Below the pieces are notes generated by a model that did no database searches, was not told the origin of the DNA, and was given only the letters and a program-made list of their open reading frames with translations. A stretch of DNA of 64,000 nt. Origin: Aspidiotus rigidus. Lineage: Eukaryota > Arthropoda > Insecta > Hemiptera > Diaspididae. Shown piece by piece: positions 1-12,196 of this stretch. The translations under genes and the position numbers were made by a program. The stretch lies in NCBI GenBank assembly GCA_035079385.1, contig JAVHKY010000003.1, forward strand, positions 14,977,001-15,041,000. Direction: 5' to 3'. Positions within the stretch are counted from its first letter, which is position 1. Each line of letters opens with the position of its first letter.

Positions 1-90
1 ACCAGGAACTTTTGAAATGATTACTGGTTTTTGTAATTCTTTATCATGCAATAATCATTTTTTTTCTCTTCAATTTCTAAAATTATAAGT

Positions 91-121
<31 letters not shown>

Positions 122-2225
122 GAAAAGTGCGATTTTAGGTATTGTCAACTGGATATTTCTGAGCTCAGTTCACAAAAAATTCTCCTTACAAAAAAATTAA
201 ATTAAAAATATTTTTAAAGATCGTATTACATTAAAACCACAGGCTTTACCCACACCTTTTGACACTTGTATTCATATCAACGTCTCCGTAATCATTATGT
301 AGATTGACAAAAAAAAAAAAAAAAAAAAAAACAATGGCCGGTAACGTACTTCAATTCTTACTTATTTTGAGATTTTTATTACTCGTGCGTGAATTTTTCA
401 TGATTGTTTTCCGAACCGTATGATACAACGTGTCATAAAAGTCAGCAAAATGGTCAAATTACAACTAATTTTGAAATTGAATAAAATGAACAAGTACCTA
501 TTTATCGTATTTGTAGAACATTCGAATTTTTTTTATTAGACTGTACATGAGTTGGAAGTATGTGAAAAATTAATAATTAATGGAATTTATTCCTAAAAAA
601 AGTAATTTTTGAAATCATAAGCGTTTATAATTATATCACGTTTGTTTTCAGTAACTTTTAAAAGAGCAACGTAATTTTCTTTTTTTTTTTTTCTTTGTTC
701 AAATCAGGAACTAAATTATTTAAAAAATCTTGAAATTAACAGCGTGGAAATCAAGTAGAGTACATTGAAGTATCTTGTTGGAATTTGATGAATAAATATT
801 TGACTAGAACCATTGCTCTGAAATCGGAAAATCATATCGAGAAATCGAAAAAGCTTGAATGGGTTCAAATTCACGAGAACCTGAGCGAGGGCGATGGGAT
901 AAATAACTGCTCTACCTTGGCCTCGAGGATAGCTCTTCGAATAGCCTCTTATTCAATCTAGTTCTGAAATTAATGCTCACGTGAAAAAAACCCTTATCGT
1001 TCATTTGCACCACAAATTTTACAAAAACTTTTTTTTTTTTTTTTTTTTTATTACATCCAACCATAGAGAAAAATTATAAAAGAAAAACAAAAAAAAAAAA
1101 AAAAAAAACAATATAAAACTTGAACTTTGAAATCCTGTTGCGCAATCTTTTAAAATCAGTTTTCTTCGAAAAAAAAATGAAAGAAAACAGATTGAAAAAG
1201 GATCGATAATAAGTTGATGTTTCGTCGTATTAAACCTCTGTTTAGTGACTAAGTAAATACCGAAAGGGTTCAGCTACTTTTTCCTTCGAATTTTATCTAA
1301 GGTAATATTGCGCATTCGTACACAAGCAATTAAGGAGTCCTGCATAATAATTATGAAGAACACCTTCTTGTATTTTCTCTTGGAGACCTATAATAAAAAA
1401 AATTGTTCCTCTAAAGCCCAAGCTGTTCACGTCTTGACCTAATTCTGTTTTACAATCAACATCAATGTAATACGCCTATTATATATTCCGCGTCAAAACA
1501 TAATCATATGGGTACATAAGATACGGTACCGCGTGTATTAAAAATTAATAGGGTTACACGGTATTCTATTCTACCTATAATAGTGCAAGTTTACGCATCT
1601 TGGCACCTCTCTTAGGAGAAAAAACAGTAATGTATACAATATCGCTAATTAATGTTGGAAGGTAGATATAATCATATAAACTTAATTAATTTGAATTGAA
1701 ATTTTGAATTAGGTAGACACATATTTAGATCTCTGATCACTAGCTATATTACGTTCCGAGTCTTCTCTCAACATTTTTGCATCCGCCTACTGTGCGAATA
1801 GGTAGGCTATTTTAATGGCTCCAATTTTGACGTGAGCCCATTTTCTTTCACAATAATGAACTATTTTCAGGAAGTAAATGGCTTTTGAGAGAGTTGGGTG
1901 TGGAGTGATGAATAAGTCCAAGGTATCTACTGACTGTCTTTCAAAAAAACTTCGATCAAATTGACGACACCATTAGACTATATTCTAACGAAATTCTTTC
2001 AGCCTGCTCTCCCCATTGACGGTCGATGTGTACTGTGTATTTGAACGACTTATTCACCAACCATCCGAATCCGCGCATCCTAACTTGACTGAGATAGACA
2101 ATATCCTCTGTGTTTAGAATGGCAGGACGCGTCCATCCAGCGATTTTCCCTCTTCTAAACACGATTCACACCAACATTCAATTTACTACAATTAATTCAG
2201 TTCTCTAAAATATGACCAGAAACAT
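1..2225. other. AT-rich intergenic DNA, no gene seen
   Basis: No coding region with recognisable protein similarity, splice pattern or RNA fold was found. The stretch contains several long homopolymer runs: poly-T near 98-121 and 1030-1049, poly-A near 310-331 and 1088-1108. The short ORF at 1956-2162 (minus) has no family resemblance and is taken as chance. Confidence 0.6.
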
Positions 2226-2293
2226 CTAACGACGACATACTCAACGATTAAAACGTAGGGAGTAATTTGAATAGAGCCACAGAAATGAAAAAA

Positions 2294-2333
2294 CACCGGA
2301 GCGCTTTCGATTAAAAAACCATTGTCAACGGGG
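2294..2333 (-). ncRNA. Hammerhead-ribozyme-like motif, PLE1 main copy
   Basis: Lies ~80 nt (measured from the endonuclease frame end) into the 3' non-coding segment. Read on the minus strand: helix I CCCCG/CGGUG (one mismatch), core UUGACAA, one extra U, stem II GGUU/AAUC, then GAAAGCGCUC. The GAA-A-GCGC-U-C part matches the helix III and cleavage-site pattern of type I hammerheads, which PLEs are known to carry. The core differs from CUGANGA at C3 (U) and G8 (A). Activity is uncertain. Confidence 0.5.
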
Positions 2334-2373
2334 ACGTGAAAGCAACTGAACCAACTCCGGCCGGCAACAAGAA

Positions 2374-2874
2374 CTACCGAGGAGGACATGACTGAACTAG
2401 CGAGTCATCACAATGTGAATCATACTCGTAAACTAATTCAATCAAACCCTCATCAGGTATGTACCTGTTAAGCACACTTAGGTTATCGTTATTCAGATGG
2501 CGAATAATTTCGATGTGTTCTAGCGCGGTACGTTTGAAAGCCGAGGACTCTCTATGGAGGAGGGACTCGGATCCCTCTATGAAACCATGGCCAGTGGTAA
2601 TAAGATGGTCCGCAAATGCCGAATCACCCAATTTCTTCTTTTCCCACGCCTTCCTATGCTCGTCTATTCTAATTTTGAGCTGACGTCCAGTCTCGCCTAT
2701 ATAAATTCCATTACAATTATTACACTCAATTTTGTAAACCCCGCTTCTTTCGACCAGTGGGATGGGGTCCTTTAACTTAACGAACAAGCTTTTTACAGTG
2801 TTCAGATTGTAAAACACTGGCCGAAACCCGAATGGGCGGAGGACGCGACCTAATTGGGAAGAAAATTTCCCCAA
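2374..2874 (-). pseudogene. GIY-YIG endonuclease domain (PLE1)
   Basis: This is the C-terminal endonuclease part of the PLE1 polyprotein, now in its own open frame of 166 residues. The GIY-YIG core is clear: GVYKIECNNCNGIYIG, with a CxxC between the two halves, followed by GETGRQLKIR carrying the conserved Arg. The domain nicks DNA to prime reverse transcription. The first ATG is not a natural start, because the domain is normally translated as a fusion downstream of RT. A near-identical inverted copy lies at about 4540-5026 on the plus strand. Confidence 0.85.
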
Positions 2875-3071
2875 AAACGGAAGCCTAATCCAACGTTTCC
2901 TACTATCTGACGCTGGATTACGGGGGAGGGAGGTAGTGGAATCAAGTCATTTCCGAGTCAATTTCCTATGGACTATCAAGTCAATATCCAAGCTGATCTC
3001 GTTCACTCTGGCCAAGTGCTTTATAGTCAAAAGCTCCTGTTGAAAAGCGAGCTGAGCTAATGGAATACTCG

Positions 3072-4421
3072 TCAACCGGTGGATATAACTATTAAAACCG
3101 GCATATTTGTGAGCAATCGGGCAGAAAGATCTGCCGTGGACAGTAATATTGGTCGAGGTATCTTTTCTATATATGGCGAATTCGTGGCACCTTCTCTATT
3201 AGAGATAGTAAGGTCCAAAAAATTTATAGATGAACCGCCTACTTCTAACGTGAATTTGATGGATGGGTATAAACTGTTAAGATACCTGAGAAACTCCAAA
3301 AGGAGATCCCGTTGACCGGTCCACAAACACAACACATCGTCGACGTACCTGTGCCAATAATATATATGACCCAAAAACCCCTGACCAGAGGAAAAGAGAT
3401 CAAGCTCAAATTTAGACATGAAAACCTCCGAAATGAGGGAACCCAGAGGAGAGCCAATAGGGATACCTACCTCCTCAGGAAATTCGAAAAATTTCCCTTC
3501 AAATTTGCAAAAGTTGGGAGACCAACAAATATTGAGTAAATTAAAAAATTCTGTCAACTGTTTGTGACAGATATTAGATTGGATCAAAAGGTCTCCCATA
3601 TGTTGCATGGCAGTAGCTCTAGGGATACTCGGAAATAAGCCGACAACGTCAAAGGAGCATAGGGTTGAATCAGGCGGAAGAATGTCATCCTTAAGCTTAT
3701 TAGCCAAAGAGACCGAATTCTTCACAGAGTAGGATGACTCAAATTCCACTCTAGATTTGAACCAACGGTCCAAAAATTTCGCCAAGAAGTACGTGGGGGA
3801 AGACACGAAAGAAACGACCGGCCGCATCGGGGTGTCCCTCTTATGAACCTTAGGTAGCCCGTACAAGAGGAGCGGCACTGGATTGGGCTCAAGAAGCATT
3901 CTTTTAAGCTTAGGGGTCTTAATAATAAATTCACAAGTGTTTATAACACGTCTAACTTCTTTGACGTGATTTGGAAAATTGAAATCCGCATTTTCCTTGG
4001 CGCCACACTGGTCGAGAACGTCATAGACCTTGGAGACGTAAGAGGACTTATCCATAACGACAATGGCATTCCCTTTATCAGCCTTGGTAATGGTTAAGCC
4101 ATCCTCCCTGACCTTCCCCTTGATCCTCTTAATCACCTCAAAAGCCAGATCATTTATACGAGGGAGAGCGGTATCGCGGACAAAGGCGGCACACGCTTTC
4201 TGAGTATTAACCCCAGGCCCAATTTTTATTTCGAGGTCCGCAACAACATTGGCCAAAGTGTTAGCATTATTAAGAGGGGGTAACCCGAATTTTAACCCCT
4301 TCTCCAAGAGATACAACTCGTCACTCTCAAACTCAACATTACCACAATTTATAATCCGCGGTTGAAACTTTTGGATAACGCTGACGTCAGTACTCAATTC
4401 CTGGACAGCGGAAGCATTCAA
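3072..4421 (-). pseudogene. Penelope-type reverse transcriptase (PLE1), 5'-truncated and frameshifted
   Basis: The 449-residue open frame reads as a Penelope RT. Visible motifs, from the N-terminus: TKADKGNAIVVMD, LYGLPKVHK, RPVVSF, CSFDVVGLFPSIP (motif A), GIPIGSPLGSLISE (motif B), RYVDDVLC (motif C, catalytic YVDD) and INFLDLTI. It would make element cDNA by target-primed reverse transcription. The N-terminus is cut at the inverted junction near 4440, so the start shown is only the first ATG in the open frame. After about residue 415 the reading leaves the RT sense. The expected continuation towards the endonuclease is in another frame, with at least one stop, so the polyprotein is broken. 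Confidence 0.88.
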
Positions 4422-4439
4422 ATTTAGGAGGGAGCTAAG

Positions 4440-5176
4440 CTGACTCGGAAATGCCTTGATTCCACTACCTCCCTCCCCCGTAATCCAGCGTCAGATAGTA
4501 GGAAACGTTGGATTAGGCTTCCGTTTTTGGGGAAATTTTCTTCCCAATGAGGTCGTGTCCTCCGCCCATTTGGGTTTCGGCCAGTGTTTTACAATCTTAA
4601 CACTGTAAAAAGCTTGTTCGTTAAGTTAAAGGACCCCATCCCACTGGTCGAAAGAAGCGGGGTTTACAAAATTGAGTGTAATGATTGTAATGGAATCTAT
4701 ATAGGCGAGACTGGACGTCAGCTCAAAATTAGAATAGATGAGCATAGGAAGGCGTGGGAAAAGAAGAAATAGGGTGATTCGGCATTTGCGGACCATCTTA
4801 TTACCACTGGCCATGGTTTCATAGAGGGTTCTGAGTCCCTCCTCCATAGAGAGTCCTCGGCTTTCAAACGTACCGCGCTAGAACACATCGAAATTTTTCG
4901 CCATCTGAATAACGATAACCTAAATGTGCTCAACAGGTACATACCTGATGAGGGTTTGATTGAATTAGTTTACGAGTATGATTCACATTGTGATGATTCG
5001 CTAGTTCAGTCATGTCCTCCTCGGTAGTTCTTGTTGCCGGCCGGAGTTGGTTCAGTTGCTTTCACGTCCCCGTTGACAATGGTTTTTCAATCGAAAGCGC
5101 TCCGGTGTATTTTCATTTCTGTGGCTCTATTCAAATTACTCCGTACGTTTTAATCGTTGAGTATGTCGTCGTTAGA
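4440..5176 (+). pseudogene. Inverted 3' fragment of PLE1 (endonuclease end plus 3' segment)
   Basis: Plus-strand copy of the last ~737 bp of PLE1. The endonuclease reading from 4584 has GVYKIECNDCNGIYIG intact. It meets an in-frame TAG after EKKK (about 4770), then continues with the same residues as the other copy. Only scattered substitutions separate the two copies, so the pair could still base-pair over most of its length. Confidence 0.85.
5068..5107 (+). ncRNA. Hammerhead-ribozyme-like motif, PLE1 inverted copy
   Basis: Same motif as in the main copy: CCCCG, core UUGACAA, GGUU loop AAUC, GAAAGCGCUC, CGGUG. The core and paired segments are unchanged between the two copies; the difference seen is in the stem II loop. 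Confidence 0.5.
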
Positions 5177-7823
5177 GGTTAGATTCAATTTACTCTCGGA
5201 ACGGCAAACGCCTCCCACTTATTTAATCCTCTCTTTCGAAATTTTCGGTAAACCTTCTCACACTGGCATTACTCTTGCGTTCTAATGGTCACGAATTCGT
5301 TACTCTCCTTTCTATGATTCACCGTTTCACTTCTATCCTCTCTGTGCTCAAAACTTTGAACAAGAGATTAACACTACTAAATTCTTTGCTTACAAAAATC
5401 GCATCTCTATTGCCATACACCGTTCTCGCCAAGCTCATGCACATTCTCTCTCCACCTCTTTCTCACCCACTTCTCTACTATATGCTAGGCCTCAGGAACT
5501 CGAACTCGAACTTGCAGATTTCTGGATTAGATCAAGTCCAACAAGAGGGAAGGGGGGTGTATAGTATAATTTAGTGTATTATATGCTATGCCTAGCCTAG
5601 TATCAGTATAGCCTAACATAGGCATATTCTGGGCTCAGTTGAGAGCTAGTTTTAAGCTGGTATAGCTTAGTATACTGTATGTGAGGAATGAAAAACTCGA
5701 ATTTGGCCTCGTAGATTTCCGCATTAGGTTGAGGGCAGGGCTGGGAACCGAAACCGGGAACCGTATACGAACCTTTATTTTCTGTCCTCGAGACCCGGAA
5801 ACGAAAAGACCCGCATTTTTTTTTCGTTGAGATCCACAACCCGAAAATCCAGACCTTCTCTTTTTTTAACAGAGCACCTGTCTTATGGGGGGGTCGTAAA
5901 AAACATCCGACGTCCGGCAAAGCTCGGAGCACGAAAATTTTCCAAGTCCCCCTCCTATCATATATATAAATCAGAAGCTCAGGGACAAGCTTCAAGAGAT
6001 GTTTACTGTTCCGGATTATACAACATAACCATGCTTGTACCTAGAGTACTGAGGTATACTAAAGATAATATAGAAAATGAATAATAAGCGTTTGTAGATC
6101 TCAACTCCACTTGAAAGCTTATGCAGAAGTGAATTACATGTAGCTCATGATGGAAAGGTTCACCTATGATATTTTTTTCAAGTTGAAAATTAAGAAAAAT
6201 GAAACAAAAATGATACAAAAGTTCCAAAATTTTTGAACCGGTGGAGATGAAAAAATAGTGAAATTGTTTGTTATTTACTATGAAAACCTGAAAATAGATA
6301 GGGTGAAAAGTGGAAGATTTAGAGGATTTTGGAGAGGCGAAAATTAGAAAAATCGTTCATTAATTTAAAGAAACCAATATGGAGATGAAGACAGAGTGAA
6401 ATTGTTCATTATTTACTATGAAAAACCTGAAAATAGACAGGGTGAAAAAATGGAAGATTTTCAAGTTTTTTTCAAGAGGTGAAAACATGATAAAACTGGA
6501 CATTAATTTAGAGAAACCAGTAAGTGCACTAGAACGAAAAAAATTGAATTTCTCGTATTTCAGGAGTAATGGAATGTAGCTCTCACAAAAAGGGATTTAT
6601 TTATAGTAAAAAGATAGAAAATTGATACAAAATTGATACAAAACTCTGATATTTTCGAACTATAGCTTGGAAGAAAAATAGGGTGAAATGATTCATATTT
6701 GGTTCAAAAACAACTAAATATTCATGATGAAAAATTGGGGAATTTCTAGGATTTTTTGTAGGCCTACTCTGCGCTAGAGAAATGAGTTGGTAAGTGCACC
6801 ATAAGAAATATCTCTCATATTTGTTTTAAAAACAGCTAAATATTCACACATTGGAAGATTTCAAGGATTTTCAAAGAGGTTGAAAAAAATGGAAAATTGT
6901 GCTCTGCGCAAGAAAAATGAGCAAGTGCGCCAGAAGGGATATCTCTTATCTACTCGTGCATTTCTTTCTTAGTGTTCACAGACTTACCTGCTTTTCTTTT
7001 TAGTGTAACTCGACTTACCTGGATTTTTTTCTAAAGGTTTTTATAGGACTTACGTGTTTTCTTTTTTTAATGCGCGTAGGTCTCAAACTACTTTTGATAA
7101 CTGAAGAATAGAAACGACGTATGTCGGATTTACACGGATTTTAACCTCAGATAAAATCCTGGATGACTTACGTGATTTTTAAATATCTACTAGAGCTGGC
7201 ATTGTTATACATTTTAGAATTACGGGGATTTCAAATTCGGATTCCTCGATTTTTTTCGTATAAGAAACCACCATAAACGCATTTTCGATAAGAAGTGGAC
7301 TTACGGGGTTTTTATTGCACACCGTCGAATTATGCCGTTTACACGCCCATACTGACATCAACGGTGTCCCGACGTTGCACTTTAAGAAAATATTCTTCAT
7401 GATTTGAAGACCTAGAAGATACAAAATTTTCACGGCATTATTGGCCTATTCCCCTATTTTCAGTCAATTAATTATTGTCCTTTACACCGCCAGTTTGAGC
7501 ACAATTATATCCTCGTCATTGTGAAAGACCATTCGGTCATTCTGACGACAAATTTTCTCTTGTCACCTTTGAATCTGCTGAAATATTTGCTAGTAATTTT
7601 CCAATTTCTATTTCCAGCATTTGTCAGTCCAGAATTAGTAGGGGTAGTCGTTTTCATCAACATTCAAGAACGATGCGTCCGCCCTGCGGATGCGTTTGGG
7701 TCCCACGAGATTACAAACTATAACCGTAAGTCTGGGGCTTAGCCCAAGACTTTAAACAACGATTTGAAGATGCTATACAGTATACTTTATTTATACATAC
7801 CACGTGGGAGAAAATAATATCGC
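5177..7823. other. Intergenic DNA with low-level repeats
   Basis: No gene seen. 5200-5560 is C/T-rich. 5570-5720 has the GCCTAGTATA-type words also present near 23.5, 31.4 and 61.2 kb. 5930-5970 holds a stray copy of the 45-bp repeat found in arrays at 40.3 and 61.6-64 kb. ORFs here show no recognisable domains. Confidence 0.5.
6241..6530. repeat. Diverged tandem repeat, about 138-bp period
   Basis: The block with GTGAAATTGTT, TATTTACTATGAAAA and GGGTGAAAA recurs with a spacing of about 138 bp (compare 6261 with 6399). More decayed versions carry on to about 6950. It is AT-rich and non-coding. Confidence 0.5.
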
Positions 7824-8303
7824 GAGTTTGCACTAAATCACTCCAGCTCAAAAACGCGAAACGTTAGATGTACACTTTCAATCTTCGAAATTTGTATCTC
7901 AATTTTATCTTCAATTTGCGCCCCTAGCCAACTTTCTACAACTCTTCTGAGCCGAGTTATGGACCAAGATGTGCCAAAAATTGACCAATTTGCCAAGATT
8001 TTCAAAATTAGAAATTGGAAAATACCCCACTTTCGAGCTTTATAAGATTATTTGGGTATTTTTTTCAGAATCAGCGTTGAATTTCATATTAAATCAGAAG
8101 TTTAAACAATTTTCAATCTTTGAGAATTTTGGCACATTGATCAATTTTTGGTAGATTTTGGTCCATTATCCGACTCATAAAAGTTGTTGAAAGTTGGGTA
8201 GAGGCCCAAGTTGAATATAAAATTAAGATACTTTCGTAGATTTAAAGTGTAGGTACATCTAACGTTTCGCGTTTTTGAGCTGGAGTGAATATAATGCAAA
8301 CTC
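7824..8303. repeat. Fold-back (MITE-like) element
   Basis: The two halves are inverted copies for nearly their whole length. The left end GAGTTTGCA and inner CAGCTCAAAAACGCGAAACG match the reverse complement of the right end (TTCGCGTTTTTGAGCTGGAG ... TGCAAACTC). A second inner pair surrounds a TGCCAAAAATTGACCAA core near 7970-8165. No ORF. It would fold into one long hairpin. Superfamily not assigned. Confidence 0.7.
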
Positions 8304-8329
8304 TCATTTAACTGGTAACATCATTTTGC

Positions 8330-9070
8330 CCCACTCGGTATAGCTTGAGAGGCGGGGCCCGTGACGTCACAATCGGATGATATCATAGATCAGTTTTTTT
8401 CCAAGTTCCCCTCCTATCATATATAGCTTGGGGAGTTACGCCTGTGACGTCACAGTTTGATGACGTCATAGGTCGGCCTTGTGACGTCACAATCTGACGA
8501 CGTCATAGATTAGTTTTTTTCCGAGTCCTCCTCCGATCATGATACAGTTTGGGGAGCGGGGCCTGTGACGTCATAGGTCAGCCTTTTGACGTCGCAATCT
8601 ACAGTTTTCAGGTCCCACGTACCCCCTTAAATTAGGTTCCTTGCCGCCCCTCGTTTATCTCTGTTGAAAAACCCGTGAGTTTTTTTCAGAATCCGGAACT
8701 GAAAGATTCGGATTTTTAATAGGGAACCTGGGAGGTTTTTTTGGGGGAAATTTTTTGTGCGCCATCCGGCGAAAAACTTGGAAAAATTTCGACTCTTATT
8801 GTATACAGTTTGGAGGATGAAATTTTTCCAAGTCCCCTCCTTTCATATTAGGCTCGAGAGTAGGAATTTTCCTGAGTCCCTCTCCTATCATATATACATA
8901 GCTCGGAGGTTGACATTTTTCCCCGTCCCTTTCCTATGATATGTCTGCCATGTGGTGTCCGGCGAAAAACTTCCAAAATTTTGACTCTTATTGTATAGCT
9001 TGGAAAATAAAATTTTTTTCAAGTCCCCCTCCCATCATATATGTATAGCTCGAGAGTCAAGAAAAATTTA
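8330..9070. repeat. Degenerate cluster of the 45-bp repeat and related segments
   Basis: Several scattered copies of the CAAGTCCCCTCCTATCAT / ATATAGCTCG word set lie between short GTGACGTCA-containing blocks. Related full arrays are at 40.26-40.67 and 61.6-64 kb. The segment ACGTCACAATC/TGACGTCAT recurs three times between 8365 and 8600. No coding content. Confidence 0.55.
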
Positions 9071-9705
9071 GACTCTTCGGATATTTTTCTTTCTCGAGAT
9101 CCAGAATCTGAAAGATCTGGATCTTCCCCGTCTTTCTCAGGTTCTAGAACCCGCAAGAACGGGTATTTTTTTTTCTTTTGAAGTCCGGAACCCGAGAGAA
9201 CTTTTACAAACAATCTTTGGGGTTCCCAGTCCTGTTTGAGAATTCGAGATTCAAAGTCCTCCAACCGGGAGAAGGTATAACTCGATATCGCTGATTTCAA
9301 ATAGTGAGGTAGGCTACCGGTAAAGACATTAAAAATGTGCCTACTTCCATGGATGTGTGCTTGTATCAGTGTGCACAGACAAGCCTACAAGTGGTGCCAA
9401 ATCCGCATGGTTGCCTTCAAAGCGGCCATGGTTCATGCTTACAAGTGGAGAAGCTTTACGAAAGAGCCATGTTCATGACCGCAGATGAAGAAACAATGTC
9501 CATGGCTACAGGTGAAGGAGCCCTAAAGATGAAGAAGCCACGTTCAGGAGCTAACAGGTGTAGAAGCCTTGTACATAGCTTCAGATGGTGATTCCGAATC
9601 CGGGACAAAATATGTAATAAAATGGTTGAATTGTTCATTCTTGAAGCTTCTTTGGATTGAAACATGGCAGGCATGATGGAGCGTAAATTTTTCAACAATC
9701 CTAAG

Positions 9706-10002
9706 TAGAGCCCTATAAATACGAGTGAGGACATGGACCGCCATATTTAGTCGTTACGTCATCATTATTTTCACAATCTCCTATTCTAATGACTGATAAT
9801 AGTTTATCATGATTTGAAAATAATGAGAGAACATACGAGACTAAGTGCCAAAGCAAAATGCAAGACTCAACACTATTGAGAAATGCAAAATTGCTTCACT
9901 AATCACACAAATTCCTCATCTGAATAGGAAGCTATGGAGACAAATGATGACGTAACGACTAAATATGGCGGACCATGTCCTCATTCGTATTTTGAGTTCT
10001 CT
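9706..10002. mobile_element. hAT-like MITE with 8-bp target duplication
   Basis: A 297-bp fold-back element. The left end TAGAGCCCTATAAATACGAG is matched by the inverted right end (CGTATTTTGAGTTCTCT). The inner TIR has ACCGCCATATTTAGTCG and its complement. Direct repeats ATCCTAAG (9698-9705 and 10003-10010) flank it exactly. An 8-bp duplication and a TAGAG terminus fit the hAT superfamily. A second copy is at about 24628-24872. Confidence 0.75.
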
Positions 10003-10010
10003 ATCCTAAG

Positions 10011-12169
10011 CGACGAGTCACCACTATTCAGATCTAATTATTTATCAGTCCGTTAAATGATTTTCCTGTCTCATAAATTGATCTCAAATTTTCAAAAGTT
10101 TTCACTTAGAGTAAATAAACATATAGACGTACAAATTCTAATAAAAATATTATTACAGACACGAAGAGGAAACAACATACTTAGGACATATTTTATGATA
10201 GAAGAAAAAAAAAATACAGTAAGAGGGAAAATTATACAAGACTTTTTTTTTTGCGTTCAATTACCTATAGCGAAGCGTTTTTTCGAGTAGAATTAAAGTG
10301 CATCGGTTTTACGTTCTACCAAAAGCGGTTAGGACGAGTGACGTAAAAAAACAGCGAAACCTTTGAAACGATCGTACGGGGAAAGAAGTTAGATATGGTA
10401 GCGCGTAGTCGGTATAGCGTGCATATCAAATTTGACCATTGACATAAGTCCTGCTTACTTGCACCCATCACGCTATAAATGAGAAAGCAGTAATTACCTT
10501 ATATTCTCGTTCTAAGGGTGGCTCATGTAGGAAAAAAAAGGGGTGATGGTGCTTCTCTTCGGGGGAGCCGTTGCTTAGTTTTGTTGGCAATATAGTTTTG
10601 CCAGTTTTTAAAGTTCCTCGCGCGTTGTCTGTAGCATGCAGCCAGGTGCTTCATTCTTCATTAAACCTTGTTTTTAGGTCGAAGGAAGACGCAACCACTA
10701 CTGTACAACATTGTCTTAATTTTATCGAAACAAATATAGTTCGAAACGTGCAACCCATATTCAATGTACGATACGTTGTGAAATACTCTTATCGCGTTCT
10801 TCTATTGTTTCCTTCACGTCGTATAATGAACTTATATATTGTTGTTATTGTTGTCGGGTTATTCCTTGAACAGTACTGAAAGTCATTGCCGAGCGTCTAG
10901 TAGCATTTCTCTGAAAATCTTTTTCGATCACGCAGGTTCAAACCGACAGGTGGTGAGTATTCAGTAAATTATAAATTACCCTCGACTTCGTACGCTGCGG
11001 TAAGGGTTAAGAAACTGCAGGCACGAAGATATGGACAACTTGAAGGCGAAACTTTTCTTTATTCAAACGAGCGTACAATATAATTTTCATGACTCTGCAT
11101 GATACGTGTCCGAGAAAATGGTTATTTTCGCAATTTTATATATGGATTATTCGTCTCAATAAAGGTATAATATGTGAAGCGAGAAATATCGGAATCATTA
11201 GGAGAATCATGTAGGCAACTTTTCATATCTTCGAGTGAATTATCATTATTCTCATGAACGATAACGAGGCGCTCTCGAAGTATATAGAAGCTGCAAGTCA
11301 TTTTTTCGCGTAAAACCCTCGCTGCTTCTTGAACGATTTCCTCTACGTACAAATATATGTGTTTTGTGCAGGTACCTACATATACAAAATAAATTCGAGG
11401 AACACTCTGTGATTTGTCCTTTTTACTATGAAAAGGGATTCTTCGCTCGTTAATTTTACGCCCATAATCCAAGGCGTCTACAAATTCATTCAATTTCACA
11501 GTATCAATGGTATTTTCATTCCAAAACTATATCTACGAAAACTTTATGGACGTTAGTAAAATAAAAATCGAATATCATCCTTTTATTAAAATCATCCATC
11601 TACTGTGAGTTTTTCGGACTGAGAAAAAATTAATCCTATCTCGATTTTCCTTTTATAATTGAATATCTCTGTTGAATTTTATAATGTTAAAATCCGAAAA
11701 TTACTTTTAAAAAAATGAAAATCTGAAAACTTCAACAAAAAATTTATTAGAAAAACATTTGCCGTATGGTATCATCAAATTTTGACTCTGGTCTCGGTTG
11801 CAGTCACATTTGGTCCCGTTTCTTTATTCTGTCCACAGCCCCTCATCTGTTTCTGGTTTGGCATTGTTTTTGGTCTCTAACCTGGTTGGAGTTAATTCTT
11901 GTTCCAGCTCAAAGGTAACTCTCCTTCTAGTTCTATATTCCGCATCTGCTATCATATCTTATCTAGTATTTCCACCTTTATTTCTATTTTTGCTATTCTT
12001 TGGAAGTAGCTACTTCCGGTCCCATTCTGCTTCCTTTCTCAGCCAGTTACACTGGCACTCTTAAAATTCTTGTTCAGAGCTATATTGCCCTATATTCCAA
12101 CTTCTGCTTTCTGTTCTGCCTCTACTCCATATTTTATTTTCAGTTCTTATTTTGCTGAAAAAGGGTTTT
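10011..12169. other. Intergenic DNA without a recognised gene
   Basis: Mostly AT-rich. The largest open frame, 11122-11499 minus (125 residues), is discussed separately. 11790-12170 is T/C-rich and may be part of the 3' region of PLE5. No RNA gene found; a GGTTCAAACC T-loop-like word at about 10934 has no tRNA around it. Confidence 0.45.
11122..11499 (-). CDS. Unrecognised 125-residue open frame
   Basis: An ATG-to-stop frame with a mixed, fairly hydrophilic composition (start MKLNEFVDALDYGRK). I do not recognise any family, and see no splice sites or repeats that would place it in a larger gene. It may be chance in AT-rich DNA, or an old relic. Listed only because it is one of the longer frames outside the mobile elements. 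Confidence 0.15.
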   Translation of the reverse strand: MKLNEFVDALDYGRKINERRIPFHSKKDKSQSVPRIYFVYVGTCTKHIYLYVEEIVQEAARVLREKMTCSFYILRERLVIVHENNDNSLEDMKSCLHDSPNDSDISRFTYYTFIETNNPYIKLRK

Positions 12170-12196
12170 CTTCAATTGTACAAATCTACTTTATTA

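Larger units (their letters stand above)
2226..5176 (-). mobile_element. Penelope-like retroelement PLE1, with an inverted 3' partner copy
   Basis: The minus strand carries, in order, a Penelope-type reverse transcriptase (3072-4421) and a GIY-YIG endonuclease (2374-2874), followed by a non-coding 3' segment. From 4440 to 5176 the plus strand repeats the last ~737 bp of the element (endonuclease plus 3' segment) as an inverted copy of 2226-2962. Homology stops at about 2226 on one side and 5176 on the other, which I take as the element ends. A 5'-truncated main copy abutted by an inverted partial copy is a known Penelope arrangement. RT and endonuclease are separated by a frameshift (near 3180) and a stop, so this copy looks dead. 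No flanking target duplication was identified. Confidence 0.88.

Noticed and set aside
2449..2458. CTGATGAGGG (minus strand) as a hammerhead core in PLE1
   Set aside because: It encodes PDEG of the endonuclease C-terminus and has no GAAA or closing stems. The better motif is at 2294-2333.
10930..10945. tRNA T-loop-like GGTTCAAACC
   Set aside because: No matching acceptor stem, anticodon arm or A box nearby.
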